53,535 nucleotides of DNA. Origin: an uncultured Prochlorococcus sp. (GTDB taxonomy: Bacteria; Cyanobacteriota; Cyanobacteriia; PCC-6307; Cyanobiaceae). Under the pieces are notes generated by a model. The model was not told the origin of the DNA, ran no database searches, and saw only the letters and a list, made by a program, of their open reading frames with translations. A program made the position numbers and the translations under genes. The stretch covers positions 1-53,535 of the forward strand of contig CACOIM010000006.1 in the NCBI GenBank assembly GCA_902627325.1. The letters are read 5' to 3'. Numbering within the stretch: the first letter of the stretch is position 1; each line of letters begins with the position of its first letter. Shown in pieces: positions 1 through 10,550 of the stretch.

Positions 1-741
1 ATGATAGGAACAGGCAAATATCAATCTCCCAAAATTATGGTAGATAGTTTAGAAAGCTCAAAATCTGAAATTATTACAGTTGCAATTAGAAGAATTAAAA
101 ATTTGGATAAAAATACAAATTTACTACAGCAGATAAATTGGTCAAGATATTGGATGTTACCAAATACTGCTGGTTGTAAAAATTCTGAAGAGGCAATCAG
201 AATTGCATTACTGGGGAGAGAATTAGCTAAGTTATCAGGGCAAGAAGATAATAATTTTATAAAATTAGAAGTAATCCCTGATATGAAACATCTCCTGCCA
301 GATCCTATAGAGACTTTAAAAGCAGCAGAAATTCTTGTTAAAAAGAATTTCAGTGTCTTACCTTACATAAATGCTGATCCAATCCTTGCAAAAAGACTTG
401 AAGAGATAGGTTGTTCAACCGTTATGCCATTAGGTTCACCAATTGGATCTGGTCAAGGTCTTTTAAATTCTTCAAATATCTCAATCATTATAGAAAACTC
501 AAATATCCCAGTAATTATAGATGCAGGAATTGGAGTCCCCAGTGAAGCATGTCAAGCTATGGAGATGGGAGCCGATGGAGTTTTAATCAATACTGCAATT
601 GCGTTAGCTGATGATCCGAGAAGAATGGCTCAAGCCATGGATTTAGGCGTAAAGGCAGGGCGTACATCTTTCTTAGCAGGAAGAATACAAAAAGCTTTAT
701 ATGCCAATCCAAGTTCCCCTGAAGAAAATATTTCAAAGTAA
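1..741 (+). CDS. thiG: Thiazole synthase ThiG, 5'-truncated by the window edge
   Basis: Motifs [68 protein letters not shown]; the N-terminus expected before MIGTGKY lies outside the window. Confidence 0.95.
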   Translation: MIGTGKYQSPKIMVDSLESSKSEIITVAIRRIKNLDKNTNLLQQINWSRYWMLPNTAGCKNSEEAIRIALLGRELAKLSGQEDNNFIKLEVIPDMKHLLPDPIETLKAAEILVKKNFSVLPYINADPILAKRLEEIGCSTVMPLGSPIGSGQGLLNSSNISIIIENSNIPVIIDAGIGVPSEACQAMEMGADGVLINTAIALADDPRRMAQAMDLGVKAGRTSFLAGRIQKALYANPSSPEENISK

Positions 742-810
742 TTTGTAATAAATTCGATCCCGATTTTAAGAAGAATTTGATTGAGGTTAAATTTGATTTT
801 TATTAGTGTT

Positions 811-838
811 TTTAAAAAAGTTTTGAAACTTTTTTAAA
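811..838. repeat. Perfect 13-bp inverted repeat between thiG and sqdB (tttaaaaaagttt-tg-aaacttttttaaa)
   Basis: Arms 811-823 and 826-838 are exact reverse complements with a 2-nt centre. Confidence 0.8.
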
Positions 839-912
839 TATTTGTTCCCATAATGATAGGTTACTATAGTAGTTTATTAAAGATATTTGGAAAAATTAAT
901 CCGGAGTTTTGA

Positions 913-2106
913 GTGAAAGTTATTGTTCTTGGAGGAGATGGATTTTGTGGCTGGCCATGTGCAGTCAACTTATCCGAACAAAATCATGAAGTAATTATTG
1001 TTGACAATCTTAGCCGCAGAAAAATAGATATTGATCTTGAAGTCGAATCTCTAACTCCAATCTCATCTATAAATGAGAGATTAGCAGCATGGGAAGAGAC
1101 AGGAGGCAAACCAATAAGATTCATTAACATGGATATTTCTAAACAATATTTAAAGTTACTAAATTTGTTGATTAATGAAAAGCCTGATTCAATTGTACAT
1201 TTTGCAGAACAAAGAGCTGCTCCATACTCAATGAAATCAAGTTTTACGAAGAGATATACAGTTGATAATAATGTTAATGGGACTCATAACCTTTTAGCTG
1301 CTATCGTTGAAAGCAATCTTGATATTCATATAGTCCACTTAGGGACAATGGGTGTTTATGGATATGGTTCTCATAGAGGAGCTACTATCCCAGAGGGATA
1401 TTTAAAAGTTGAAGTTCCTCAACCGGATGGGACGAGATTTGAAGAAGAGATACTTCATCCTGCAAGCCCAGGAAGTGTGTACCATATGACAAAAACTTTA
1501 GACCAGCTATTATTTCTTTACTACAATAAAAACGATCTAATTAGAATTACAGATTTACATCAAGGAATTGTTTGGGGGACAAATACTAAAGCCACTTTAA
1601 AAGACCCAAGATTAACGAATAGATTCGACTATGACGGGGATTATGGAACAGTATTGAATAGATTTTTAATGCAAGCTGCTATAGGTTATCCTCTAACGGT
1701 CCATGGAACAGGAGGCCAAACCAGAGCTTTTATTCATATAAAAGATTCGGTTAAATGTGTTCAGCTAGCTTTAGAAAATCCTCCTAACAAAGGAGATAGA
1801 GTTAAGATATTTAATCAAATGACGGAAAGTCATCAAGTAGGTGAATTAGCAAAGAAGGTTGCGGCTTTAACAGGCGCTGAAATTAATTATTTACCTAACC
1901 CTAGAAACGAAGCAGTAGAGAATGATCTAATTGTAGATAATAGATGTTTTATTGAATTGGGACTTAATCCAACAACACTCGATAATGGATTACTAGAAGA
2001 AGTATTAGATGTAGCTAAAAAATTTGCAAATAGATGTGATAAAAAAAGAATCCCTTGCGTTTCTGCTTGGACAAAAACTCAAGAAAAAGCTATAAAATCA
2101 GATTAA
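913..2106 (+). CDS. sqdB: UDP-sulfoquinovose synthase (GTG start)
   Basis: Rossmann start MKVIVLGGDGFCGWPCAVNLS; YHMTKTLDQ and FIHIKDSV segments typical of SqdB; directly followed by a glycosyltransferase as in sqdB-sqdX. Confidence 0.95.
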   Translation: MKVIVLGGDGFCGWPCAVNLSEQNHEVIIVDNLSRRKIDIDLEVESLTPISSINERLAAWEETGGKPIRFINMDISKQYLKLLNLLINEKPDSIVHFAEQRAAPYSMKSSFTKRYTVDNNVNGTHNLLAAIVESNLDIHIVHLGTMGVYGYGSHRGATIPEGYLKVEVPQPDGTRFEEEILHPASPGSVYHMTKTLDQLLFLYYNKNDLIRITDLHQGIVWGTNTKATLKDPRLTNRFDYDGDYGTVLNRFLMQAAIGYPLTVHGTGGQTRAFIHIKDSVKCVQLALENPPNKGDRVKIFNQMTESHQVGELAKKVAALTGAEINYLPNPRNEAVENDLIVDNRCFIELGLNPTTLDNGLLEEVLDVAKKFANRCDKKRIPCVSAWTKTQEKAIKSD

Positions 2107-2130
2107 AGATATTGAAAATTTTTTAACCAC

Positions 2131-3261
2131 GTGAAAATTGCATTTTTTACTGAGACTTTTCTTCCCAAAGTTGATGGAATAGTCACTAGATTGACAAAAA
2201 CTATTGAATATCTTGTTAAGAATGGAGATGATGTTATTGTTTTTTGCCCTGAAGGATCTCCTAATAATTACAAAGGGGCAAAAATTGTAGGAGTAGCAGC
2301 AATGCCTCTCCCCTTATATCCAGAATTGAAGCTAGGACTTCCTGGGCCTGCGGTATCAGATGCTCTTGAAGATTTTCAACCTGATTTAATCCATGTCGTA
2401 AATCCTGCAGTTTTAGGTTTAGGTGGCATTTGGTTAGCTAAAACAAATAATATTCCGCTAATTGCAAGCTATCATACTCACTTACCAAAATACCTTGAAT
2501 ACTATGGCATGGGAATGCTAGAACCGCTCTTATGGGAACTATTAAAAGCTGCTCACAATCAAGCATTACTAAATCTTTGTACATCGACAGCTATGGTAAA
2601 TGAATTAGAAAGTAAAGGTATTAAAAGAACTGCATTATGGCAAAGAGGAGTAGATACGAATAGCTTTAAACCCGAATATAGGAATCAAAATATGAGAACA
2701 AAATTATTAGGGAGCTACCCTGACACAGGATCATTACTTATTTATGTTGGAAGATTATCAGCAGAAAAACAAATTGAAAGAATTAAACCTGTGTTAGAAA
2801 ACATACCTGATGCAAGCTTAGCTCTTGTTGGAGATGGACCATATAGAAATCAATTAGAAAAAATATTTGAAAATACAAAAACAAATTTCGTTGGTTATTT
2901 AGCGGGGGAAGAATTAGCTAGCGCATACGCATCAGGTGATATTTTTTTATTCCCTTCAAGTACTGAAACATTAGGTCTTGTTTTATTAGAAGCTATGGCA
3001 GCAGGATGTCCTGTAATTGGGGCCAATAAAGGAGGTATTCCAGATATAATAAATGATGGTATTAATGGATGTTTATATGATCCCGATCAAGAAGATAACG
3101 GCGAAAAAAGTTTAATCGATGCAACAAAAAAAATATTACGAGATAGTTCTACAAAAGAAAAGATGAGAATAGCGGCTCGGACAGAAGCAGAAAAATGGGA
3201 TTGGAATCAGGCAACTCTTCAACTGAAAAATTTTTATACTAAAACTTTAGACAAAATTTAG
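2131..3261 (+). CDS. sqdX: Group 1 glycosyltransferase, probable sulfoquinovosyltransferase (GTG start)
   Basis: MKIAFFTETFLPKVDGIVTRL, YHTHLPKYLEYYG, ETLGLVLLEAMAAGCPVIG; adjacent to sqdB. Confidence 0.9.
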   Translation: MKIAFFTETFLPKVDGIVTRLTKTIEYLVKNGDDVIVFCPEGSPNNYKGAKIVGVAAMPLPLYPELKLGLPGPAVSDALEDFQPDLIHVVNPAVLGLGGIWLAKTNNIPLIASYHTHLPKYLEYYGMGMLEPLLWELLKAAHNQALLNLCTSTAMVNELESKGIKRTALWQRGVDTNSFKPEYRNQNMRTKLLGSYPDTGSLLIYVGRLSAEKQIERIKPVLENIPDASLALVGDGPYRNQLEKIFENTKTNFVGYLAGEELASAYASGDIFLFPSSTETLGLVLLEAMAAGCPVIGANKGGIPDIINDGINGCLYDPDQEDNGEKSLIDATKKILRDSSTKEKMRIAARTEAEKWDWNQATLQLKNFYTKTLDKI

Positions 3262-3267
3262 AAAAAA

Positions 3268-3513
3268 TTAAGCAACATTTGGTGGTGGGGTAGGACTATT
3301 TACAGAGGTAATAGGGAGTATTAAGGTCGCAATATGTTGGTTCTTTTCAGGTCTTTTCTTTTTAGATAATCTTCTTCCAAAAGGCACTCTAATAACATTC
3401 GTTTCTTCGAGAGAAATTATGCCCATTTCTTCATGATTAATAAATTCTGGCAATTTTACAGAACTATTAGATAAATATTGAACCTTACGATCCTTTGATG
3501 AATCCTTTTTCAT
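3268..3513 (-). CDS. Hypothetical protein, 81 aa
   Basis: Intact ORF in an otherwise empty interval, convergent with sqdX with a 6 bp gap. Confidence 0.6.
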   Translation of the reverse strand: MKKDSSKDRKVQYLSNSSVKLPEFINHEEMGIISLEETNVIRVPFGRRLSKKKRPEKNQHIATLILPITSVNSPTPPPNVA

Positions 3514-3644
3514 AGCTTCAAATACCCCAAAAAAATTTGATGCTTGACAATAATAAATAAAAATAGAGAAAAAACACTTTAAGAAAAGATTAATTTTTTC
3601 AATATATCTTTAAGATATCGAAGATTAACAGAGAAAGCCAGTCT

Positions 3645-6557
3645 TTAGGCGCATTTCTTTTCTTCAATTAAATCATCGTCCTGATAGCTACAAGAACATA
3701 TTAAATTCTTATCACCATATGCATTATTTATCCTTGAGACAGGCGACCAAAACTTTTGGATAATTTGTTTTTTATATGGATATGCTGCCTTAGTTTTCGT
3801 ATATGGCTTATCCCATTCCCTTAAAATTAAATGGTTCAAAGTATGCGGTGCATTAATAATCACATTATTATCCCTAGGGAAAACATTACTTTCTATTTCT
3901 AAAATCTCATCTGCAATAGATAACATTGCCGAACAAAATCTATCAATTTCTTTTAGGGTCTCACTTTCTGTTGGTTCTATCATGATAGTCTCCGCAACAG
4001 GCCAACTAATTGTTGGGGCATGAAAACTATAATCAATTAATCTTTTAGCAATATCATTTACACTTAAACCAATCTTTTGCTTCAAATATCTAAAGTCTAA
4101 AATGCACTCATGAGCGACGAAACCATTTTCACCCTTATATAAAATTTTAAACTTATTTTCAAGAGAAAAAGCAATATAATTTGCAGATAATATTGCTCGC
4201 GAACTAGCTTTTTGTAATCCCTTATAGCCAATCATTTTTATATACATCCAGCTTATTGGGAGGATACTTGCACTACCAAATTTTGCAGAGGAAACTGAAA
4301 ACCCTAAATTATCAGGATATACCTTTTTTGAAAGACTATGAATTGGTAAAAATGGTTTTAATTTATTAGATACAGCAATTGGACCAACTCCTGGCCCTCC
4401 TCCACCATGAGGTATGCAAAATGTCTTATGAAGATTTAGATGACAAACATCCACTCCATACTCTCCAGGTTTACACAAACCAACTTGAGCATTAAGATTA
4501 GCTCCATCTAAATAAACCATTGCTCCAATGCTATGAACTAATTCACAGATCTTTCTAATATTAATTTCAAACACTCCATGAGTTGATGGATAAGTTAACA
4601 TTAACGCCCCTATTTGGGTCCCAAAATCGTGAACCTTCTGCGATAAATCATTAAAGTCTATATTTCCCTCATTATCGCAATTAATTGAAACCACTTCAAA
4701 TCCTGCCATGACCGCACTAGCGGGATTTGTTCCATGAGCACTTTTGGGGATCAGACATTTCTTGCGAGAAAAATCATTTTTAGATGAAAAATAAGATTGT
4801 ATAGCCAACAATCCTGCAAACTCGCCTTGAGAGCCAGCATTAGGTTGAAAAGAGACTGCGTCTAAACCTACAATTTCAGCTATCCAGTTTCCAAGATCAC
4901 AAATAATTTTTTTATAGCCAATAATCTGTGATGCTGGGACAAATGGATGAATAGAAGAGAAATTTTTCCAAGATATCGGATTCAATTCAGCTGCAGCATT
5001 TAACTTCATAGTGCAACTACCTAAAGGGATCATTCCATCTACAAGCGAAAAATCCTTCTCAGCAAGAGAATAAATATACCTCATTAAATCAGTTTCACTA
5101 CGATACTCTTCAAATACATTTTGTTGAAGAAATTTCTCCTCCCTAAGAGGAATTCCATTTAAATTAAAAAGATTATCTCTTGGAATTTCTTCAAAATCAA
5201 TATTTTTATCAATAACATCTGCAATAAATTTTAAGATCTTGTGTATTTCATCAAAATCACTCAGTTCATCAAGAGAAATACCAAATCCAGTAGCATTATC
5301 GATATCAGATCCCAAAGGTAAAATTCTAAAATTAAAACCATTTTCAATAGCAGATTTATGAATATCTACTGATTTTGGTGAATATATATCAAAGCTATCA
5401 AACCTAACATCTTGATTAAATATAAATCCAAGCTTATGAAGGCCTAGCTCTAAGTAATTTCTTAAAATTACGATATTTTTAGCAATATTATTTAATCCTT
5501 CATATCCATGATAGATAGCATAAAAAGAGGTGATAATAGCAAGTAATGATTGAGACGTGCAAATATTACTTGTAGCTTTTTCTCTCCTTATATGTTGCTC
5601 TCTAGTTTGCAAAGCTAATCTTAAAGATCTTTCTCCATCTTTAGATATTGTTTCACCAACGATTCTTCCAGGAATTAATCTACGGAATCTATCATTACAA
5701 GCAAAAAATGCTGCATGTGGACCACCAAAGCCCACCGGCACTCCAAATCTTTGCATGGATCCGATAGCTATATCCACACCAAAGTGTGCAATTGGTTTAA
5801 TAAGAACCTGAGCTAAAGGATCAATTGAAGCACATACAGATATCTCTTGTTTATGAGCTTGAGAAATTAAAAAAGATGGATTAAATAAATTTCCATTTTG
5901 ACCAGGTAATTGTATCAGTAATCCAAATGCTAATTCATCAAAATCACAACCTATATTATTATTAAATGTTTTTAAATTAATCCCAAGAGGTTTTGCTCTT
6001 GTGGATAACACATTGAAGGTATGGTTATAAACAGATTCACTTACTAAAAAAATATTTGAAGATTTATTTTTTCTAGCAGCATAGGCAACAGTCATTGCTT
6101 CTGCAGCAGCAGTTCCTTCATCTAGTAGTGAAGCATTAGCAATTGAGAAACCTGTTAATTCACAAATTAAAGTTTGAAAATTAAATAAAGCCTCTAATCT
6201 TCCTTGAGATATTTCTGCTTGATAAGGGGTATATGAGGTATACCAACGAGGGTTCTCTAAAACATGTCTCTTAATTACCTCCGGAATATGTGTGGAATAA
6301 TAGCCAAGCCCTATCAAAGATCTTTTAAATTTATTCTGGTTAGCTAGTTTATTTATATTATTAGTAGCTTCTCTCTCAGAGCATCCCATAGGAAAATCAG
6401 CTGTTCCTTGATTCTTTATCTGTATATCTTTAGGAACAACTTGACTTATAAAATCTTCAATTGAATTAAAACCTAACTTGCTAAGCATAATTTTTTCATC
6501 ATCATCATTTAGTCCTAAATGTCTGCTTTCAAATAAATCAGAATTATTAAGGTTCAT
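3645..6557 (-). CDS. gcvP: Glycine dehydrogenase (decarboxylating), P protein
   Basis: Full-length 970 aa; NLHKTFCIPHGGGGPGVGPI around the PLP lysine, GSCTMKLNAAAE, SAHGTNPASAVMAG. Confidence 0.97.
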   Translation of the reverse strand: MNLNNSDLFESRHLGLNDDDEKIMLSKLGFNSIEDFISQVVPKDIQIKNQGTADFPMGCSEREATNNINKLANQNKFKRSLIGLGYYSTHIPEVIKRHVLENPRWYTSYTPYQAEISQGRLEALFNFQTLICELTGFSIANASLLDEGTAAAEAMTVAYAARKNKSSNIFLVSESVYNHTFNVLSTRAKPLGINLKTFNNNIGCDFDELAFGLLIQLPGQNGNLFNPSFLISQAHKQEISVCASIDPLAQVLIKPIAHFGVDIAIGSMQRFGVPVGFGGPHAAFFACNDRFRRLIPGRIVGETISKDGERSLRLALQTREQHIRREKATSNICTSQSLLAIITSFYAIYHGYEGLNNIAKNIVILRNYLELGLHKLGFIFNQDVRFDSFDIYSPKSVDIHKSAIENGFNFRILPLGSDIDNATGFGISLDELSDFDEIHKILKFIADVIDKNIDFEEIPRDNLFNLNGIPLREEKFLQQNVFEEYRSETDLMRYIYSLAEKDFSLVDGMIPLGSCTMKLNAAAELNPISWKNFSSIHPFVPASQIIGYKKIICDLGNWIAEIVGLDAVSFQPNAGSQGEFAGLLAIQSYFSSKNDFSRKKCLIPKSAHGTNPASAVMAGFEVVSINCDNEGNIDFNDLSQKVHDFGTQIGALMLTYPSTHGVFEINIRKICELVHSIGAMVYLDGANLNAQVGLCKPGEYGVDVCHLNLHKTFCIPHGGGGPGVGPIAVSNKLKPFLPIHSLSKKVYPDNLGFSVSSAKFGSASILPISWMYIKMIGYKGLQKASSRAILSANYIAFSLENKFKILYKGENGFVAHECILDFRYLKQKIGLSVNDIAKRLIDYSFHAPTISWPVAETIMIEPTESETLKEIDRFCSAMLSIADEILEIESNVFPRDNNVIINAPHTLNHLILREWDKPYTKTKAAYPYKKQIIQKFWSPVSRINNAYGDKNLICSCSYQDDDLIEEKKCA

Positions 6558-6605
6558 GCAGTTAGTTTATTTTTTTTTAAAATAGCCGATTTTTTAAAAA
6601 ATGTT

Positions 6606-6995
6606 TTAATTTGGCACAACCTTTGATTTATATTCATCAGATGTCATCAAATCATTCAAAGAATAATTATCATTAGGTTTAAAAATTATTAACCAGCCCG
6701 AGCCAATAGGATCATTCTGTAAAATTTCTGGATTATCAATAATTGCTTCATTTCTATCAATAATTTCTCCTGAAAAAGGTAAAAAGACTTCTTCCACCGC
6801 TTTTACAGATTCAATTGTCCCAAAAGTATCGCCTTTACTTAAAACTTCTCCTTTCTCTGCTAATTCGACAAATACAATATCTCCAAGTTGGTCAATAGCA
6901 AATTCACTAATTCCAAGCTTTAAAAGCTCTTCTTCTTCTTTGATGTATTCGTGTGTATCTGCATACTTTAAATATTCAGGAAATAAATAAGCCAT
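6606..6995 (-). CDS. gcvH: Glycine cleavage system H protein
   Basis: 129 aa; lipoyl site context GTIESVKAVEEVFLPFSGEI; upstream of gcvP in the same operon. Confidence 0.96.
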   Translation of the reverse strand: MAYLFPEYLKYADTHEYIKEEEELLKLGISEFAIDQLGDIVFVELAEKGEVLSKGDTFGTIESVKAVEEVFLPFSGEIIDRNEAIIDNPEILQNDPIGSGWLIIFKPNDNYSLNDLMTSDEYKSKVVPN

Positions 6996-7000
6996 AAATT

Positions 7001-8287
7001 TTAAATACTTGATAACAAATTTCTTCTAATTAGATTTTCTTCTAATAAATTTGATATTAACCGAATCAAAGCAATTTTGACATGCGCAATATGAGTACCT
7101 CCTTGTATAAAAATATTGTAAGGTTCTCTTAAAGGTGCATCTGCCGAAAATTCGCTTGTACTTCCCTCTATAAATGTTCCTCCGGCCATCAACAAATTCG
7201 ATTCATAACCATTCATTGTAGAAGGAATGACATTTAAGAAAGAATCCACAGGAGAAGAAGACTGAAATGACTGACAGATCTTTTTTAAAAGTAAAGGATC
7301 TTCTAACTGAATAGCTTGAATAATATCTGATCTGTAAGCACCAGCCTCAGGAAGTACTTTAAAGCCAATTTTTTTAAATACAGAAGCTATTAAATCAGCA
7401 CAATTTAATGATTCATGAATCATTTGAGGAGAAAGGAATAAGCCATGAAGTATAGTCCTGCTTAGTCCAAAATTTATACCTGCTTTAGAACCAATTCCTG
7501 GTGAGGTTAGCCTACAACATGCAAGTTCAACTAGTTCTTGATCTCCTACTACATAGCCACCACTAGGAACAATTGTTCCTCCTAAATTTTTAATCAAAGA
7601 TCCTGCGACTATATTTGCACCATAAGCAGTAGGTTCTTTATCCTCTACTAATTCTCCATAACAATTATCAACAAAACAAATACAGTTATTATCTATAGAA
7701 TGAACCAATTTACAAATTTTTTGTATATCTTTTGAATCTAATGAACGCCTCCATGTGTAGCCACAACTTTTCTGTATAAAAACTAGTTTACAATTTGTTT
7801 CCAAAATTATTTTTCTGAGCTTATTTTCAAAAGTACTCTTATTTCTGTGATCTATTTGTTTATATTTTATACCAAAATCAAGTAATGTTCCTTGCCCTTT
7901 CTTTCTTAACCCTATAACCTCTTCAAGAGTGTCATAGGGATTACCAGTAACAGAAAGCATCGTATCTCCTGGTCTCAGTATTCCGAATAATACAGATCCA
8001 ATAGCGTGAGTGCCACTGACAAATTGCATCCTCACAGCAGCTTTTTCTGCTTGAAACAATTTTGCGTAAACATTATCAATTTTTTCTCTAGAGATATCAT
8101 CAAGTCCCATCCCTGTAGAATTATTAAAATGACTTGTTGATATTTTCTCATCATGGAAAATATTTAAAATATTTTGCAATTTGAGATAAAGATCATTTGA
8201 TCTACGACTAAATAACTTATTTAATTCCAATTCTGCTTCAAAAACAAAGTTTTGAACTAATTCATAATCTTTGGATTTCTTATTCAT
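7001..8287 (-). CDS. PLP-dependent enzyme of the methionine gamma-lyase / 'aluminum resistance protein' family
   Basis: NPYDTLEEVIG, IQKSCGYTWRRSL, VDNCYGELVE, AGSLIKNLGGTIVPSGGYVVG (PLP lysine); 428 aa. Confidence 0.85.
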   Translation of the reverse strand: MNKKSKDYELVQNFVFEAELELNKLFSRRSNDLYLKLQNILNIFHDEKISTSHFNNSTGMGLDDISREKIDNVYAKLFQAEKAAVRMQFVSGTHAIGSVLFGILRPGDTMLSVTGNPYDTLEEVIGLRKKGQGTLLDFGIKYKQIDHRNKSTFENKLRKIILETNCKLVFIQKSCGYTWRRSLDSKDIQKICKLVHSIDNNCICFVDNCYGELVEDKEPTAYGANIVAGSLIKNLGGTIVPSGGYVVGDQELVELACCRLTSPGIGSKAGINFGLSRTILHGLFLSPQMIHESLNCADLIASVFKKIGFKVLPEAGAYRSDIIQAIQLEDPLLLKKICQSFQSSSPVDSFLNVIPSTMNGYESNLLMAGGTFIEGSTSEFSADAPLREPYNIFIQGGTHIAHVKIALIRLISNLLEENLIRRNLLSSI

Positions 8288-9002
8288 TTTTTACAGTATT
8301 ACCCTCTTTCAATAAAACCATATTTCTTAATTCTGTGAGAAACGAATTTGGCCCACCCCTGACAAATAATGATAATTTTCGCGATGCTTCATAGAGATCT
8401 AATAACTCACCATCTAATTCTTCAGCGGTATAATCCTTAAGTCCTGCAATAACCTCTGCAAATCTCTCTCTTCTAGAAACTTTGATAACAGAATAAGCAT
8501 TCATTATGTCATCCTTGCAATGTCTCCATGGACGATTCATGCAGAAATGTTCTGATAGAGCTTCGCTCAGCTTGGAAGCCTCTTCATCCTCTATAAACCA
8601 ATCAAACGTTGATGGTAATGGTCTTAAGCCTGAGAAGATCTCAAATAATTCTCCGGCTGAAATCGGATTACCATTATCATTTTTAAGAGGGAAAGATGAC
8701 TCTTGCAATGTTTTCCAAAGTTCAGGATAAGGTCCTTCCAAATGATCCCTTATCGATTCAACTCCCTGATATAAAATCGTATTTACCTGCGCTAGCGCTA
8801 GAAAAACCTCAGGCCCAGGTGAAGATAACTTTCCATTCCTTAGATTTGATATTTGAGAATTATGCACTCTACCTAAATCAAGTATTTCTGAAAGAAGTGG
8901 TAAAACTTTATGCGACCAAGCATTTCTTTCATGCCAAACATGTATCAAATGTGCCATTGCTCTACGACCACTTGATAATTTATCGCGATAACCTTGACTC
9001 AC
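8280..9002 (-). CDS. Conserved hypothetical protein with a possible helix-turn-helix segment
   Basis: 240 aa ORF overlapping the downstream gene by 8 bp; segment HNSQISNLRNGKLSSPGPEVFLALAQVN looks like an XRE-type HTH. Confidence 0.7.
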   Translation of the reverse strand: MSQGYRDKLSSGRRAMAHLIHVWHERNAWSHKVLPLLSEILDLGRVHNSQISNLRNGKLSSPGPEVFLALAQVNTILYQGVESIRDHLEGPYPELWKTLQESSFPLKNDNGNPISAGELFEIFSGLRPLPSTFDWFIEDEEASKLSEALSEHFCMNRPWRHCKDDIMNAYSVIKVSRRERFAEVIAGLKDYTAEELDGELLDLYEASRKLSLFVRGGPNSFLTELRNMVLLKEGNTVKNE

Positions 9003-9074
9003 AGATAAGTAAACTGATCAATAGTATAGTATGATAATATTTCATATCGGCACATTTGAAAACAATTTAATATT

Positions 9075-10013
9075 ATGAATAAACTTCTATTTCAAGAAAC
9101 AGCTAAATTATCAAGGCCAGTCCCCCCAGAAAAAGTAATTGATCTACATAAGAAGTTTCTTGCTCCAAACAAGCAATCTTCCAAGTACCCACCAAAGCTT
9201 CATAAGACTTGGGGAACAATCTTCTTTATGCTTGTTATTCATATATTATCTCTTGTAGCCTTACAGCCGAAATTCTGGAGCACACCCTCCATTGTTACAT
9301 TACTTTTTTTCTATTGGCTTACAGCGTGTCTAGGAGTGACGCTTGGATATCACAGATTACTATCACATAGAGCATTTATAGTTCCTCTCTGGCTAGAAAG
9401 ATTTTTTGCTACCTGTGGGGCCATTAGCTGTCAGCACGGCCCGATTGATTGGGTTGGTTTACATAGACATCACCACTCATTTTCAGATACCGAAGTTGAT
9501 CATCACAATAGCAAGAGAGGATTTTGGTATAGCCACATGGGTTGGATGTTTAAAGATGTTGAGGCCCTAAAAGCAGTACCAAAACTTAGTAGAGATCTAA
9601 TAAAAGATCCATATTATAGATTCTTAAATAAATATTTTTTATTCCTCCAAATTCCTATTGGATTATCTTTATTTGCTATTGGAGAAAAGTTAGGAGTAGG
9701 AGGTTGGTCACTGGTCCTATGGGGGATACCACTTAGATTAGTAGTCGTTTATCATATTACTTGGCTAGTGAATTCAGCTACCCATTGCTGGGGTACTGTT
9801 GCCTTTGACAGTGGAGATGAATCCAGAAATAATGCTTGGGTTGCAGCTCTTACTTTTGGAGAAGGATGGCATAATAATCATCATGCGTTCCCAAATTCTG
9901 CTAGACAAGGACTTTTCAAAGGACAGATTGATTTAACATGGGAACATATTAAGTTTCTTGCTAGATTAGGTTTTGCAAAAAAAATAAAATTACCCTCAAG
10001 GACTTATTATTAA
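9075..10013 (+). CDS. Membrane acyl-lipid (delta-9 type) fatty acid desaturase
   Basis: Histidine boxes GYHRLLSHRAF, GLHRHHHSFSD, WHNNHHAFPNSAR. Confidence 0.93.
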   Translation: MNKLLFQETAKLSRPVPPEKVIDLHKKFLAPNKQSSKYPPKLHKTWGTIFFMLVIHILSLVALQPKFWSTPSIVTLLFFYWLTACLGVTLGYHRLLSHRAFIVPLWLERFFATCGAISCQHGPIDWVGLHRHHHSFSDTEVDHHNSKRGFWYSHMGWMFKDVEALKAVPKLSRDLIKDPYYRFLNKYFLFLQIPIGLSLFAIGEKLGVGGWSLVLWGIPLRLVVVYHITWLVNSATHCWGTVAFDSGDESRNNAWVAALTFGEGWHNNHHAFPNSARQGLFKGQIDLTWEHIKFLARLGFAKKIKLPSRTYY

Positions 10014-10034
10014 ATAATATTCACTAATTTAATC

Positions 10035-10490
10035 ATGGCGAAAAGAGTTCAAGTTGTTTTAACTGAAAATATTTCCAGCTTAGGAAAAGATGGAGATTTA
10101 GTTGATGTAGCACCTGGGTATGCAAGAAATTTCCTATTTCCAGCAGGAAAGGCAGTTAACGTTACTCCATCAGTACTTAAACAAATAGAAAGGAAAAGGG
10201 AAAAACAAAAAATTGCTGCTGAAAAAATCAAAAAGGAAGCTTTAGACTTTAAAACAGCCCTTAAAACCATTGGGAGATTTACAATAAAAAAACAAGTTGG
10301 AGAAGATGGTGTCCTTTTTGGAACCGTCACAAATGGTGATGTAGCTGAAGCTATTAAAGCTTCAACAAAAAAAGATATTGATAGAAGAAATATACAAGTT
10401 CCAGATATTCATACACTTGGTTCCTATACAGTTCAGATCAAACTACACCAAGAAGTAAGTGCAGAAGTTAATATAGAAGTAACAAGTTAA
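10035..10490 (+). CDS. rplI: 50S ribosomal protein L9
   Basis: [38 protein letters not shown]. Confidence 0.97.
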   Translation: MAKRVQVVLTENISSLGKDGDLVDVAPGYARNFLFPAGKAVNVTPSVLKQIERKREKQKIAAEKIKKEALDFKTALKTIGRFTIKKQVGEDGVLFGTVTNGDVAEAIKASTKKDIDRRNIQVPDIHTLGSYTVQIKLHQEVSAEVNIEVTS

Positions 10491-10550
10491 AATATTTGTT
10501 GCACATTTTTAAAAACTAGCCAGAGTATATATCTAAGTAATTTAAAAAAT

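Noticed and set aside
3604-3618. Short palindrome atatctt-t-aagatat downstream of gcvP
   Set aside because: 7-bp AT-rich arms are expected by chance at this composition.
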